The notes beneath the pieces are model-generated. The model was not told where the DNA came from, ran no database searches, and saw only the letters and a program-made list of their open reading frames with translations. From contig JADFAL010000030.1 of NCBI GenBank assembly GCA_015665275.1, forward strand, positions 19,501 through 83,500: a DNA stretch of 64,000 nucleotides. Direction: 5' to 3'. The first letter of the stretch is position 1, and each line of letters opens with the position of its first letter. Source of the stretch: Flavobacteriales bacterium. Lineage in GTDB: Bacteria > Bacteroidota > Bacteroidia > Flavobacteriales_D > Crocinitomicaceae. The translations under genes were made by a program, and so were the position numbers. This document shows, piece after piece, positions 45,672 to 54,354 of this stretch.

Positions 45672-47002
45672 GTACAACATTATTGAAAGGGGGAACTCTA
45701 ATTAACGAAGGGCAGAAGTTTGAAGCCGACGTATTGATTAAAAACGGCCGAATTGAAAAAATTGCTGCATCGATAGATGGAGGAGAAGCAAGCGAAGTTA
45801 TTCACGTAGAAGGGAAATTGGTAGTGCCGGGTTGTATTGATGATCAGGTGCATTTCCGCGAACCAGGATTGACGCACAAAGGAGATATTCATTCAGAATC
45901 GCGTGCTGCGGTTGCTGGCGGGATTACTTCATACATGGAGCAGCCAAATACGAAACCTGCGGCTTTGACAATTGAGGAATTGGAGAAGAAATATTCGCGT
46001 GCTAGCGAGGTGTCAATTGCGAACTATAGCTTTAATATGGGAGCGTCGAATGACAATCTCGAAGAGTTGAAGAAAGTCAGCAAAAAGAACGTTTCGGGAA
46101 TCAAAATATTTATGGGATCGTCAACAGGGAATATGCTGGTAGATGCCCAGAGAACATTGGAGGGAATTTTCCAGTTGGATCATCAATTGATTACGCATTG
46201 TGAAGACGAGGCTACGATCAAAGCGAACCTAGAAAGTGCAAAAGAGCAGTATGGAGAGGACATTCCGATGCGTATGCATTCCAAAATTAGAAGTGAAGAA
46301 GCGTGTTATTTGAGCTCTTCATTTGCTGCGGATTTGGCCACGAAATACGGAAGTCGATTGCACATTTTCCATTTGAGTACAGCGAAAGAATTGTCTTTGT
46401 TCCGAAATGATATTCCACTTTCCGAAAAGAAAATAACATCAGAGGTATGTATTCATCACCTGTGGTTTGATGATAGCCAATACGATACGAAAGGAAGTCT
46501 TATCAAATGGAATCCGGCGGTGAAAACCGCTGCGGACCGCGAGGGACTTTGGGAAGGATTATTGGACAACCGAATTGATGTGGTCGCTACAGATCACGCG
46601 CCGCATACATTGGAAGAAAAAGATAATAAATATCTTACCGCACCTTCTGGTGGGCCTTTGGTTCAACACGCATTATTAGCGATGTTAGAACGTGCCAGTG
46701 AAGGTAAGATAAGCATGGAACGCGTTGTAGAAAAAATGGCGCATGCTCCCGCAGATTTATTCCGAGTGGAAGAACGCGGATACCTGCGCGAGGGGTATTT
46801 TGCAGATATCGTTGTGGTTGACCCTAATGCAAATACAGAAGTAACTAAAGAGTCTTTGCTTTATAAATGCGGATGGTCGCCATTTGAAGGAGAAACGTTC
46901 AAGCATAAAATTGATCGCACTTATGTGAATGGAAATTGCGTTTACGCGGATGGAAAAATTCAAAGTGATGTTTCTGGGAGCCGATTGACTTTCGACCGAT
47001 GA
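45668..47002 (+). CDS. pyrC: Dihydroorotase
   Basis: 444 residues from ATG 45668 (MSTTLLKGGTLIN); the track start lies inside the preceding gene. Catalyses cyclisation of carbamoyl aspartate in pyrimidine synthesis. The zinc-site residues are in DDQVHFREPGLTHK, the carboxylated Lys in GIKIFMGSS, His in LITHCEDE and IFHLSTAKE, and Asp in VATDHAPHT. It belongs to the larger dihydroorotase class. Four-base ATGA overlaps on both sides tie it to the mannosyltransferase and the DUF4296 gene. Gene symbol usage (pyrC or pyrX) varies. Confidence 0.92.
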   Translation: MSTTLLKGGTLINEGQKFEADVLIKNGRIEKIAASIDGGEASEVIHVEGKLVVPGCIDDQVHFREPGLTHKGDIHSESRAAVAGGITSYMEQPNTKPAALTIEELEKKYSRASEVSIANYSFNMGASNDNLEELKKVSKKNVSGIKIFMGSSTGNMLVDAQRTLEGIFQLDHQLITHCEDEATIKANLESAKEQYGEDIPMRMHSKIRSEEACYLSSSFAADLATKYGSRLHIFHLSTAKELSLFRNDIPLSEKKITSEVCIHHLWFDDSQYDTKGSLIKWNPAVKTAADREGLWEGLLDNRIDVVATDHAPHTLEEKDNKYLTAPSGGPLVQHALLAMLERASEGKISMERVVEKMAHAPADLFRVEERGYLREGYFADIVVVDPNANTEVTKESLLYKCGWSPFEGETFKHKIDRTYVNGNCVYADGKIQSDVSGSRLTFDR

Positions 47003-47391
47003 GAAATTGGATTTTCATAGTGTTGTTTTTTGTGAGTTGCTCTCCTGGAGCAGATCGATTGGAAGCACCCGAAAATCTTATCGAGAAAGATAAAATGGTA
47101 GATGTTCTTACCGAACTAATGAAACTCGAGGGACATGCAAATGCCCAATACATTCAAGTACCTCGTTACGAAAAATTGATAACCGCATCGGCCGATTCCT
47201 TATTTAAGGCAAAGGGAATTTCGCCGAAGCAATTCGAAGCATCTTTCGATTATTACGCGCATCAACAGTCTGATTTAGAAAAGATGTACGAAAAGGTACT
47301 CGACAACCTTAACCACGAGATGACGGATTTGGAATTGCAAGAGGAGAAGAAACCAAAAGTTGACTCGCCCGAGAAAAACGAAGAAAAATAG
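46999..47391 (+). CDS. DUF4296-type lipoprotein
   Basis: 130 residues with a short lipoprotein signal (MRNWIFIVLFFVSC, lipobox FVSC) and a helical body with IEKDKMVDVLTELMKLEGHA and SLFKAKGISPKQFEASFDYY, matching DUF4296, which regularly follows dihydroorotase in Bacteroidota. Four-base overlap with the dihydroorotase stop. The C-terminus is Lys/Glu-rich and disordered. Function unknown. Confidence 0.82.
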   Translation: MRNWIFIVLFFVSCSPGADRLEAPENLIEKDKMVDVLTELMKLEGHANAQYIQVPRYEKLITASADSLFKAKGISPKQFEASFDYYAHQQSDLEKMYEKVLDNLNHEMTDLELQEEKKPKVDSPEKNEEK

Positions 47392-47399
47392 TTAATGTT

Positions 47400-47987
47400 C
47401 TAAGAAGTTGTTAAGCCCAAGTCTGATATAATACTCAATTTTTCAGCTTCTCGTTTTTTTATTTCTGATTCACAGGATGCCAATTGTTCTCGCGCTTTCC
47501 TTTTTGTCCGGGAATCACCATGATCGAGGTCAATACCACCTTTCTCAATTTCATATTCTTCGATTTCTTCGTTGCATTCTATATAGCGCTCGAATTTTTC
47601 TCGATTGTCGTCGATTAGCACTTTTATCTCGTGGTAAGGTTCCTCAACACCATCATCCTGCACTGCTTCAATATATTGCCCGTAGTTTAGATATTCTTTC
47701 GCCTTCGCAGCTGCCTTTTTTGCTGCTGCCGCTTCTATTTCGCGCTGCTCATCCCGCGCTGAATTATCATCAAAGTAGAGACCGACATCTTCTCCGTCAG
47801 ATTTCACCTTGTTTTTTGCCGCCGCAAGGGGTTTGGCCTTTCCTTTTGCACCATCTTCTTCTAACCAGGTAGCACAAGTAGGGCATAAACACGCAGCTTG
47901 TCCATCACGATCTCCGGTACACCACTTGATGTCTTTAAGGCGAATGGCGTCAACTTCTGCTTTTGTAATCGTGATTCGGATTTCGTG
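47400..47987 (-). pseudogene. Cysteine-rich orphan reading frame lacking a proper start
   Basis: The track ORF 47400-47807 starts at a GTG, but the same frame is open upstream to a stop at 47988 and this part reads well as protein: ITITKAEVDAIRLKDIKW, then a Cys cluster (CLCPTC). Downstream come Ala/Lys-rich and acidic helical stretches. No ATG, GTG or TTG exists upstream of 47807 in the frame. It overlaps the 3' end of the AhpD-like gene; shifting one base there would fuse the two. I cannot name the family. It may be the C-terminal part of a broken fusion or an orphan fragment. Confidence 0.5.
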
Positions 47988-48366
47988 TCAATTCTGCAGC
48001 AAAATCACACAAGGCCAGATCCGCTTCTGAAAGCTCTAGCTTTGAATAATCATCTCGGAGTTGCTGCACTTTTTGTTCGTCTTTCCAATAATGTTTTACT
48101 GCGGCTTCATGGTGTTCTTGGCAGTATTCGCAATCGTTATTCTTGGACACCACAACAGCGATCATTTCCCGTTGCACTCGTTTCAAAGGCAATTTCCCAA
48201 ACATAATGGTCATATATAAATCCATATGATTCACAATTGACTCAGGATTTAAGCTTTGAATCATGTGCACATCTGCCAACTTACCGCGGCTATTGATGAG
48301 ATCGTCGTATATTTCTTTCAAGTGCCCTTCGGCAGATTCATATGGGATGACATCGATGTGTGGCAT
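47950..48366 (-). CDS. AhpD-like (carboxymuconolactone decarboxylase/peroxidase-related) protein, C-terminus lost
   Basis: 138 residues. The N-terminal ~130 residues follow the peroxidase-related AhpD-like family closely, including the redox motif CEYCQEHHEAA (CxxC, about residues 78-81). Full-length relatives run to about 190 residues and end with a conserved helical YFNFVNR region, which is absent. After ELTRNP the frame continues NHDYKSRS and stops, whereas the alternative frame gives ITKAEVDAIRL, similar to the family's next segment. A one-base insertion near 47970 would explain this. Likely non-functional or altered. Confidence 0.72.
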   Translation of the reverse strand: MPHIDVIPYESAEGHLKEIYDDLINSRGKLADVHMIQSLNPESIVNHMDLYMTIMFGKLPLKRVQREMIAVVVSKNNDCEYCQEHHEAAVKHYWKDEQKVQQLRDDYSKLELSEADLALCDFAAELTRNPNHDYKSRS

Positions 48367-48370
48367 AAGC

Positions 48371-49216
48371 TTATTTTACATTGACCAAAGTGGTGATATG
48401 GATGATATGATCAGATTCCGAATCCTGAACGCTGGTAATAATTTTGACGGGATTGTTTATATCGCCACTAAGTGTGAATCGAATTGGAACTCTTTTAAAA
48501 TCGTCGGCACTTTTCTTTTCTATTGTTCCCAACAGATTATCATCACGCAATAGCACAGTGCCTTTACCATCAATTATTCTCATCGGCAAAATAGGAGATG
48601 AAATACCTTCCAAATCGTGGATCATGATATAATAATCTCGGTTTGATTCTACTTCATGCGAATTGATGATCTGTTGATCTTCTTGGTTCCACAAATAAAT
48701 GGCACTATAGGAAACGTCTCTTTCCTCTAGCTTTAACTTGGGGTCTTGTTGAATACTGAATGGCATTGTGGCTACCATTTCACCTTTTCCTTTTTTATCT
48801 TGAATGCTAATTGTCGCAGTATATGGTCCATCTTCACTCGGAAGATTTGCATCAATAAATGCTATCAATTTGACGTTCTTATTGAGTATTTTCATTTCCT
48901 TGACAAGATCTTGACTACTAATAACTTCCTTACCCTTAGCATCTTTAACCGCAATACTCATTAATGGAAATATTTTACTTCCTTCTTTTTTAAACCCTTG
49001 GACATCTAGAAATTCGAAAGTCAAACGCTGCCCAAATAGTAGGTTCATTCGGTTTTCTATTTTTTCGTCTATTTTAATTTGAACTTCTTTACATTTTAAG
49101 TCCGTTCCCACTACGTTTAGTCCGATCTTCTTGTTTTCGTAATCCATGGAAAGCTTCTCCGGTTTACATCCCAGAAGAAGTGTTGTACTTAATAGCACGA
49201 GTGCAAAGAATCTCAT
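48371..49216 (-). CDS. Lipoprotein of unknown function
   Basis: 281 residues with lipoprotein signal (LLLGC, Cys 17) and beta-rich body with recurrent Ig-like strands (DGPYTATISIQDKKGKG, IIDGKGTVLLRDDNLLG). I recognise no domain. It lies 4 bases upstream of the AhpD-like gene and 6 bases downstream of ruvC on the same strand, so it shares their transcript. Predicted periplasm-facing lipid-anchored protein. Confidence 0.65.
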   Translation of the reverse strand: MRFFALVLLSTTLLLGCKPEKLSMDYENKKIGLNVVGTDLKCKEVQIKIDEKIENRMNLLFGQRLTFEFLDVQGFKKEGSKIFPLMSIAVKDAKGKEVISSQDLVKEMKILNKNVKLIAFIDANLPSEDGPYTATISIQDKKGKGEMVATMPFSIQQDPKLKLEERDVSYSAIYLWNQEDQQIINSHEVESNRDYYIMIHDLEGISSPILPMRIIDGKGTVLLRDDNLLGTIEKKSADDFKRVPIRFTLSGDINNPVKIITSVQDSESDHIIHITTLVNVK

Positions 49217-49222
49217 ATGAAC

Positions 49223-49783
49223 TTATTTTTTTCTTTCAGGATTGTTCTTCACGAAAGAACTCCAGCTAGATGATTTTGACTTGTTGTGTTCTCCAACACC
49301 TTTGGAGTAGTGATGACAAACCGCAACGGCCAGTCCATCGGTAGCATCCAGATATTTAGGCATTTCTTCGAACTTTAAGGTTTTTTGAAGCATTCCTGCC
49401 ACTTGTTCTTTCGATGCGGCACCAGATCCTGTAATTGCTTGTTTGATCCGACGCGGCGAATACTCCTCAAAAGGTAGGTTATTTGCGAGTGCAGTTGCAA
49501 TTGCTACACCTTGGGCCCGTCCTAGCTTTAACATCGACTGGACGTTTTTCCCAAAGAACGGTGCTTCAATCGCCATTTCATCAGGTTTGAATTCTTTAAT
49601 GAGTCCATCCATTCGATCGTAAATACGCTTCAGCTTGTCGGGATGCGTCGGAAGTTTTTGCAATTGAATAACGCCAAAATTGACCATTTTCAATTGTTTT
49701 CCTTGAACGTGAATAATCCCGTATCCCATGATTGTGGTACCCGGATCGACACCCAAAATTACCTTATCTTCTAAAGTTGACAT
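49223..49783 (-). CDS. ruvC: Holliday junction resolvase RuvC
   Basis: 186 residues. Endonuclease resolving four-way junctions. The acidic metal-binding residues are in [25 protein letters not shown] and the C-terminal [14 protein letters not shown]. Standard RuvC plus a basic Ser/Lys-rich tail ([20 protein letters not shown]) typical of Bacteroidota. No ruvA or ruvB nearby. Divergent from the flippase-like gene. Confidence 0.95.
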   Translation of the reverse strand: MSTLEDKVILGVDPGTTIMGYGIIHVQGKQLKMVNFGVIQLQKLPTHPDKLKRIYDRMDGLIKEFKPDEMAIEAPFFGKNVQSMLKLGRAQGVAIATALANNLPFEEYSPRRIKQAITGSGAASKEQVAGMLQKTLKFEEMPKYLDATDGLAVAVCHHYSKGVGEHNKSKSSSWSSFVKNNPERKK

Positions 49784-49817
49784 CTGTCACTAAAACTAGC
49801 GATTTCCAACGGATTGA

Positions 49818-50810
49818 TTGAGCATCGCTAAAGATTGGTTATCAGTTTTGTGCTATATTCAAACCATCGAAAGCGATTTGCGACATAAGAGGAAGCCAAG
49901 GGCTCGATTGTTTCTGGTTCTGAAAGTATTGCTGTTTTCCGGTGTATTGATGCTTCTTTGGTATCAATTGAATGGTGTAAAGAAAGAGGCGTGGGATGAA
50001 TTCGGTGTGAAACAACCATTAGCCTTAATTGGGTCGGTATTGCTTGTGATTCCGAATATTTGGGTTGCTTACGGAAAGTGGCTCATTACCTTGAAAACAA
50101 TTGAAATAAAGACAGATCAGCAAACGAAAATCCATGCCTTCTTTGCTGGGTTGGTAACCGGACTTCTGACGCCTAACATGATTGGAAATTTCATAGGTCG
50201 CTTCTATTATTTTGACAAAGAACATCGTGTAAATATTACTGCTTTCACAGTACTTTCGAATATTGGACAGTTTCTTGCGAGCATCACTTTTGGTGCAATT
50301 TCCGTTGTTTGGCTCGGCGAATTATTGGTTTGGCAGGATGAAGAACGATTGATGTACTTATTATTGATCATTGTTGTGGTAAGCTATCTATTTTACTTCT
50401 ACATCGATAACTTTCTTCGATTTTTCAAACGCATGAAATTCGGAGCATCGTTCAAAAAACTTCTGAAGAAAAGTCCGTGGTTTCGAACGCATATTTTGTT
50501 TTTGAGTTTCACCCGATTTGTACTTTTTACGCTTCAATTTTCATTGATGCTGGTTGCTTTCGGCGCAGAATGGAGTTTGGAATTAATCGCAGGGATTTGG
50601 CAGGTATATTTGTTGACAATGATTGCTCCTTCTTTGATTCTCGGGAAGGTCGGCGTGAAAGAATCCATCGCGTTGTTCGTTCTTGCAACCTTGGGAGTGA
50701 ATGAGGTAGCCATTCTTTTTGCATCATTGTCTATTTGGTTATTGAATACGGTTTCACCAGCTTTACTGGGATTATTAATTTGTCGTAACAGAACATGGAA
50801 ACAAGCATAG
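49818..50810 (+). CDS. Lysylphosphatidylglycerol synthase-like/UPF0104 flippase-type membrane protein
   Basis: 330 residues with about eight transmembrane helices. The motif FFAGLVTGLLTPNMIGNFIGRFYYF matches the core of LPG-synthase/UPF0104 flippase-like proteins (TPgriGe region), and SLILGKVGVKESI the second conserved loop. Members move or modify membrane lipids. The start is uncertain: TTG 49818 is taken from the track, and a TTG at 49848 is possible. The end overlaps the glycosyltransferase gene by 16 bases, suggesting that both act on one lipid-linked substrate. Confidence 0.75.
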   Translation: MSIAKDWLSVLCYIQTIESDLRHKRKPRARLFLVLKVLLFSGVLMLLWYQLNGVKKEAWDEFGVKQPLALIGSVLLVIPNIWVAYGKWLITLKTIEIKTDQQTKIHAFFAGLVTGLLTPNMIGNFIGRFYYFDKEHRVNITAFTVLSNIGQFLASITFGAISVVWLGELLVWQDEERLMYLLLIIVVVSYLFYFYIDNFLRFFKRMKFGASFKKLLKKSPWFRTHILFLSFTRFVLFTLQFSLMLVAFGAEWSLELIAGIWQVYLLTMIAPSLILGKVGVKESIALFVLATLGVNEVAILFASLSIWLLNTVSPALLGLLICRNRTWKQA

Positions 50811-51913
50811 AGTGGATCAATTATTTCCTTTGGGCATACGGGATGTTTTTCGCCCTGATTGCGCTCTTTGGTTTTTCTTTGCAACGGAACAAAGAACGCG
50901 GTTATTCAGAAGGGGAGAAGATTTCTGCCGATGAGGTTACCCTCTTAATTCCCTTCAGAAACGAATCGAAGAATTTGCCAGCTTTGTTGGAGAGTATTTC
51001 GAAACTATCTTTATTTCCAGCGGAGATCATTTTCATTAACGACCATTCAGAGGACGATTCGGTAAACCTTATACAGGTGAGCATGGAGGGGTTGCCAATT
51101 AAAATTATTCATGCCTGCGAAGGAAATAGTGGGAAAAAGAATGCCATTCGAGAAGGCGCTGTCCTTGTGGAAACAGAATTCACCTTAACATGGGATGCTG
51201 ATGTGGTTGTAGATGAGAACTATTTCAAAGTATTGGAGCGATTGTCCAAAGCAGATATGTACGTTTTGCCAGCCATTTTTTCCTCGAAGTCATTTCAACA
51301 GCATTTGTTCACGTTCGATGTGGTGGTGGCCAATGCAGTTAACACGGGATTGGCAGGTTGGAGAAGGCCCATTTTCGCTAGCGGAGCCAATTTATTGTAC
51401 CGTTCTCGTAAGTTCGAGGAATTGGATTCTATTGATAAACACGCTCATATTTCAAGTGGCGATGACACTTTTTTACTGCGCGATTTCACTAAGAACAAGG
51501 CGAAGGTCCGATTGAGTACCGAGCCGCAACTGGCAATTACTACATCAGCACCTACCACAATCAAAGCATATTTTTCTCAGCGTCTTCGTTGGGTAAGTAA
51601 AACGAATGCCTTGGGGGATTGGCTTAACACCTTTATCGCAGTAAAACAGTTAGTATTGATGATCGCCTTCGTAACCTTACTAATTTGGACTTTGTTGCAA
51701 GGATTTTGGTTTGGATTGATCTACCTTATAGCCTGCAAAACAATGACAGATTTTCTTGTTTTTAGCGCTTACTTCAAACAAATTAAACGATCTGGTTTAT
51801 TGTTGATGCTGCCCTTTGCTGAAATTTGGTTTCCGATCTATTCAATTGTACTAGCGGCAATTATTCCTTTATACCGACCCAAATGGAAGGGGAGAACGAT
51901 TGTTTCAAGTTGA
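50795..51913 (+). CDS. Membrane-bound family 2 glycosyltransferase
   Basis: 372 residues. One N-terminal helix, a GT-A domain with LLIPFRNESKNL, FINDHSEDDS, the metal-binding LTWDADVVV and the processive-type QRLRW motif (about residue 258), and three C-terminal helices. This layout is used to build lipid-linked or exported glycans. It overlaps the flippase-like gene by 16 bases. Donor and acceptor unknown. Confidence 0.85.
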   Translation: METSIEWINYFLWAYGMFFALIALFGFSLQRNKERGYSEGEKISADEVTLLIPFRNESKNLPALLESISKLSLFPAEIIFINDHSEDDSVNLIQVSMEGLPIKIIHACEGNSGKKNAIREGAVLVETEFTLTWDADVVVDENYFKVLERLSKADMYVLPAIFSSKSFQQHLFTFDVVVANAVNTGLAGWRRPIFASGANLLYRSRKFEELDSIDKHAHISSGDDTFLLRDFTKNKAKVRLSTEPQLAITTSAPTTIKAYFSQRLRWVSKTNALGDWLNTFIAVKQLVLMIAFVTLLIWTLLQGFWFGLIYLIACKTMTDFLVFSAYFKQIKRSGLLLMLPFAEIWFPIYSIVLAAIIPLYRPKWKGRTIVSS

Positions 51914-51978
51914 GAATACATTGAACAAAGATGTGCGGAACTTGTTGAAGTATCGAATTAATCGAATTACACTTTGTA

Positions 51979-52437
51979 CTACTTCGTGAATACGTGTTTG
52001 TAATACGGGTACTCCGAGCTTCCTTTGCTTATTGGTAAGTGCCAATCACTGGTAATTAGTGTATCTTCATTCACGCACCCTACAAGTGAATCACTTTCCT
52101 TGTTATTTGGAAGAATTTTGTATTTAAAACTGTTGTTCAAGTCCAAGCACAGTCCCGCTTTAAATTCAGGCAATACCAGGCGGTATTTTTCTTCTTCCGA
52201 ATTTTTAATTTGATAGATGCGCCCTTTTTCCTCAATGCGAATGCTGTAATTATCGGCATAGTTGGTTGCTGGAATAATGCTTGTAAGAACGGTGTCGTTG
52301 GCGCTGTCGTAGGTGTACTCGATAGAATACTGCCAGTTCCATGTTCCTTGCATTACAAGGCTGTCTTGTTCCAGTTTATCTTTGATACAAGAGGTTAGTA
52401 TAAGCATCAAAACGGCTGCGATAGAAATGTACTTCAT
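51979..52437 (-). CDS. Small lipocalin-like lipoprotein
   Basis: 152 residues with lipoprotein signal (LILTSC, Cys 17) followed by MQGTWNWQYSIEYTYDSAND and further beta-strands, the pattern of Bacteroidota lipocalin-like lipoproteins that start with a GxW motif. No catalytic motif. Convergent with the glycosyltransferase gene, 65 bases apart. Function unknown. Confidence 0.65.
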   Translation of the reverse strand: MKYISIAAVLMLILTSCIKDKLEQDSLVMQGTWNWQYSIEYTYDSANDTVLTSIIPATNYADNYSIRIEEKGRIYQIKNSEEEKYRLVLPEFKAGLCLDLNNSFKYKILPNNKESDSLVGCVNEDTLITSDWHLPISKGSSEYPYYKHVFTK

Positions 52438-52604
52438 AGATGGGGTGTTAGGTTAAGTAGAACAAATTAGAGAGGGAGAAGGTTACAGTAGGTGTAGGTG
52501 CAGACAGATAATTTCGGAAATATTTTTAAACATTACTAGAAAAATCAATTATTCTAATTCGCGAAATGTCGAATTTGAGCATCTTTTATGAAATATTCGC
52601 GCAC

Positions 52605-52636
52605 AAAAAAGGCTGTCCTCTAAGACAGCCTCTTAA
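52605..52636 (-). terminator. Terminator of the DUF3127 gene
   Basis: GGCTGTC/GACAGCC 7-bp stem with six-base loop, preceded on the plus strand by AAAAAA (the T-run on the minus strand), 15 bases after the stop at 52651. Confidence 0.85.
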
Positions 52637-52650
52637 AAAATCTATTTCCC

Positions 52651-53037
52651 TTAAAACGGCAAATCATCATCTTCTGATGCATCCGTTCCTCCGGAAGGCA
52701 TTGGAGATGCAGCTGGATCCAAATTCATATCTGAAGGTCCACCTTGAGGCATTCCCTGACCCATTTTCTCAATGCGCCATGCATCCAAAGTATTGAAGTA
52801 CTTCACTTCTCCCTGAGGGCTCGTCCACTCGCGACCGCGCAAGTTAAAAGAAACTTCTACCGTTTCTCCTTCTGTCATTCCGTCAATCATAGAACACTTG
52901 TCCTGAACGGCTTGGAACATGATATCCTGTGGATACATGCTTGAAGAATCTGTAATTACGAATTCACGCTTTGCAAACTTTTCGGTAACCTGAACTGTGT
53001 CTTTTATTACTTTAATTTGTCCTGTTAATTTGAACAT
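52651..53037 (-). CDS. DUF3127 protein, OB-fold-like, with SSB-type acidic tail
   Basis: 128 residues. The N-terminal domain (MFKLTGQIKVIKDTVQVTEKFAKREFVI ... VEVSFNLRGREWTSPQGEVKYFNTLDAWRIEK) matches DUF3127 and looks OB-fold-like. A Pro/Gly/Met linker leads to DASEDDDLPF, nearly the same tip as the SSB protein in this window (DDLPF). In SSB this tip docks repair and replication enzymes, so the protein may bind nucleic acid and recruit the same partners; that is inference. Monocistronic with its own terminator. Confidence 0.82.
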   Translation of the reverse strand: MFKLTGQIKVIKDTVQVTEKFAKREFVITDSSSMYPQDIMFQAVQDKCSMIDGMTEGETVEVSFNLRGREWTSPQGEVKYFNTLDAWRIEKMGQGMPQGGPSDMNLDPAASPMPSGGTDASEDDDLPF

Positions 53038-53073
53038 AATTGCTTATTAGTTTATAGTTGTTGTTTGTGTTGT

Positions 53074-53970
53074 CTATCCATTGTTGAATGCCAATAATGT
53101 CATCCAAGCTTCGTTTAATTTATCTTCTTGCAAAAGAACCTTTGCTTTTACGTGCAATTCGCGCTCTAGTTGTGAAGGATTGTCTTCTAAAGATACGAAT
53201 AAATCACTCAATTCCAGAAGTTTGTGTTCGTTAACGTCTGTCTCGTTGGGGAATTCTACAATTCCTGCCAACTGCCCCAAATCGTTCGCAGAGAGTATTT
53301 CACTCGAGCGAATATCCTCGGGAATGGCGTCGTATCCAATTCCAACGCTTGTAATTGGTTTTGTGATTTCGAACATGGAATTTTCGTCAGCACGGCAATA
53401 CCAGTTGCCTCCCATTCGAGATACCAAATCAATTTTCTTTTGATCGATTAACCCGTTTTCGTCCAACAATTCTTCGCGAATATGAATGCGTTGAACTTCG
53501 CAAATCACCAAGTTTCCGGCACCTCCTTGATCACCTAATTCTTTTACTTCGATTACCTTGCATTCGAATTGTACAGGTGCTTCCGCAACGCGTTTCGGTC
53601 GGATGGTTTCCGATGGAATGCCGGTTAAACCAGACTTTACAAATTCATCTACTTCAGGATCGAAAGGAGAACTGGCCAAACTCATTTGTTGCACCATGTC
53701 GTAATTCACCACATTGATCACTACCTCAGGTACAACCTTTACATTGTTATAGGTGTCCTTTGTTGTATTCGTGCGTCCGCTTCTGGCTGGTGAAAAAATC
53801 ATCACAGGAGGATTGGCGCTGAATACATTGAAGAAACTGAACGGTGCCAAATTGTCGTTGCCATCTGCGTCCACAGTGGAAGCAAAGGCAATGGGACGCG
53901 GGCCCACAGCACCTAGCAAGTGCTTGTGAATCATTGGGACAGGAAGATCTTTCGGATCAAAAGTTACCAT
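53074..53970 (-). CDS. Flavin reductase-like FMN-binding protein
   Basis: 298 residues from ATG 53970 (MVTFDPKDLPVPMIHKHLLG). The split-barrel FMN-binding domain is recognisable by GPRPIAFASTVDADGNDNLAPFSFFN and NPPVMIFSPARSGRTNTTKDTYNN. The C-terminal ~90 residues are extra helices. The track's TTG start at 54000 lies inside a TAnnTTTG promoter box and is rejected. Likely reduces flavin or a flavin-dependent substrate with NAD(P)H; substrate unknown. Not linked to a monooxygenase gene here. Confidence 0.85.
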   Translation of the reverse strand: MVTFDPKDLPVPMIHKHLLGAVGPRPIAFASTVDADGNDNLAPFSFFNVFSANPPVMIFSPARSGRTNTTKDTYNNVKVVPEVVINVVNYDMVQQMSLASSPFDPEVDEFVKSGLTGIPSETIRPKRVAEAPVQFECKVIEVKELGDQGGAGNLVICEVQRIHIREELLDENGLIDQKKIDLVSRMGGNWYCRADENSMFEITKPITSVGIGYDAIPEDIRSSEILSANDLGQLAGIVEFPNETDVNEHKLLELSDLFVSLEDNPSQLERELHVKAKVLLQEDKLNEAWMTLLAFNNG

Positions 53971-53997
53971 ATCGTTCGTGCGTTGAATTGCAGAATG

Positions 53998-54005
53998 CAA
54001 AGGTA
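53998..54005 (-). promoter_or_regulatory. -7 promoter box for the flavin reductase
   Basis: TACCTTTG on the minus strand, an exact TAnnTTTG match 27 bases before the ATG at 53970; it decides that start. Confidence 0.55.
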
Positions 54006-54044
54006 AGAGGAATTCAGGGCTTCTTCAAGCTGATTTTTGTCGAC

Positions 54045-54064
54045 TTATCCACAAGTTATGGACA
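54045..54064 (+). promoter_or_regulatory. DnaA box-like 9-mer and a near copy
   Basis: TTATCCACA (54045-54053) is the exact E. coli-type DnaA box, followed two bases later by TTATGGACA (54056-54064, two mismatches). AT-rich DNA follows up to the tRNA promoter. One exact 9-mer is expected by chance in about half of windows this size, so this is weak. Confidence 0.3.
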
Positions 54065-54130
54065 GTTGAACCCATTATCGAAATTCAAAAAAAATTAATT
54101 CGAGTCGTGTGTATTATTTAAATAAATCTA

Positions 54131-54138
54131 TATCTTTG
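54131..54138 (+). promoter_or_regulatory. -7 promoter box for tRNA-Leu
   Basis: TATCTTTG, an exact TAnnTTTG match, 67 bases before the mature tRNA 5' end. Confidence 0.5.
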
Positions 54139-54205
54139 CAGTCGCTTTCAGCGGAAAGCACAAAGGTTTCAAAACCTATAATTCCATTGGAATTATTGAT
54201 TTAAT

Positions 54206-54287
54206 GCGGGTGTGGTGAAATTGGTAGACACGCTAGATTTAGGATCTAGTGCCGCGAGGTGTGTGGGTTCGACTCCCTCCACCCGCA
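54206..54287 (+). tRNA. tRNA-Leu (anticodon TAG)
   Basis: Acceptor arms GCGGGTG and CACCCGC pair perfectly with discriminator A at 54287. The anticodon arm CTAGA-TTTAGGA-TCTAG gives TAG, reading CUA/CUG leucine codons. A long variable arm (class II) and the T loop GGTTCGACTCC are present. No CCA is encoded. 82 bases. Confidence 0.96.
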
Positions 54288-54297
54288 CAAAAAAAAC

Positions 54298-54328
54298 AAT
54301 GGTGTAAGATCGTCTTATGCCATTTTTT
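54298..54328 (+). terminator. Terminator between tRNA-Leu and tig
   Basis: AATGGTGTAAGA and TCTTATGCCATT pair as RNA (with G-U wobbles), loop TCG, followed by TTTTTTG. It should separate the tRNA transcript from tig, which starts 27 bases later. Confidence 0.75.
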
Positions 54329-54354
54329 GTTTAACACGAGTAAAGACTAGAGTA

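Noticed and set aside
47477-47872. Plus-strand 131-residue ORF opposite the cysteine-rich orphan frame
   Set aside because: Leu/His/Arg-rich shadow with no domain; the minus frame reads better as protein.
52566-52796. Plus-strand 76-residue ORF over the DUF3127 gene and its terminator
   Set aside because: It runs across the terminator hairpin and through the opposite-strand DUF3127 coding region; no homology visible.
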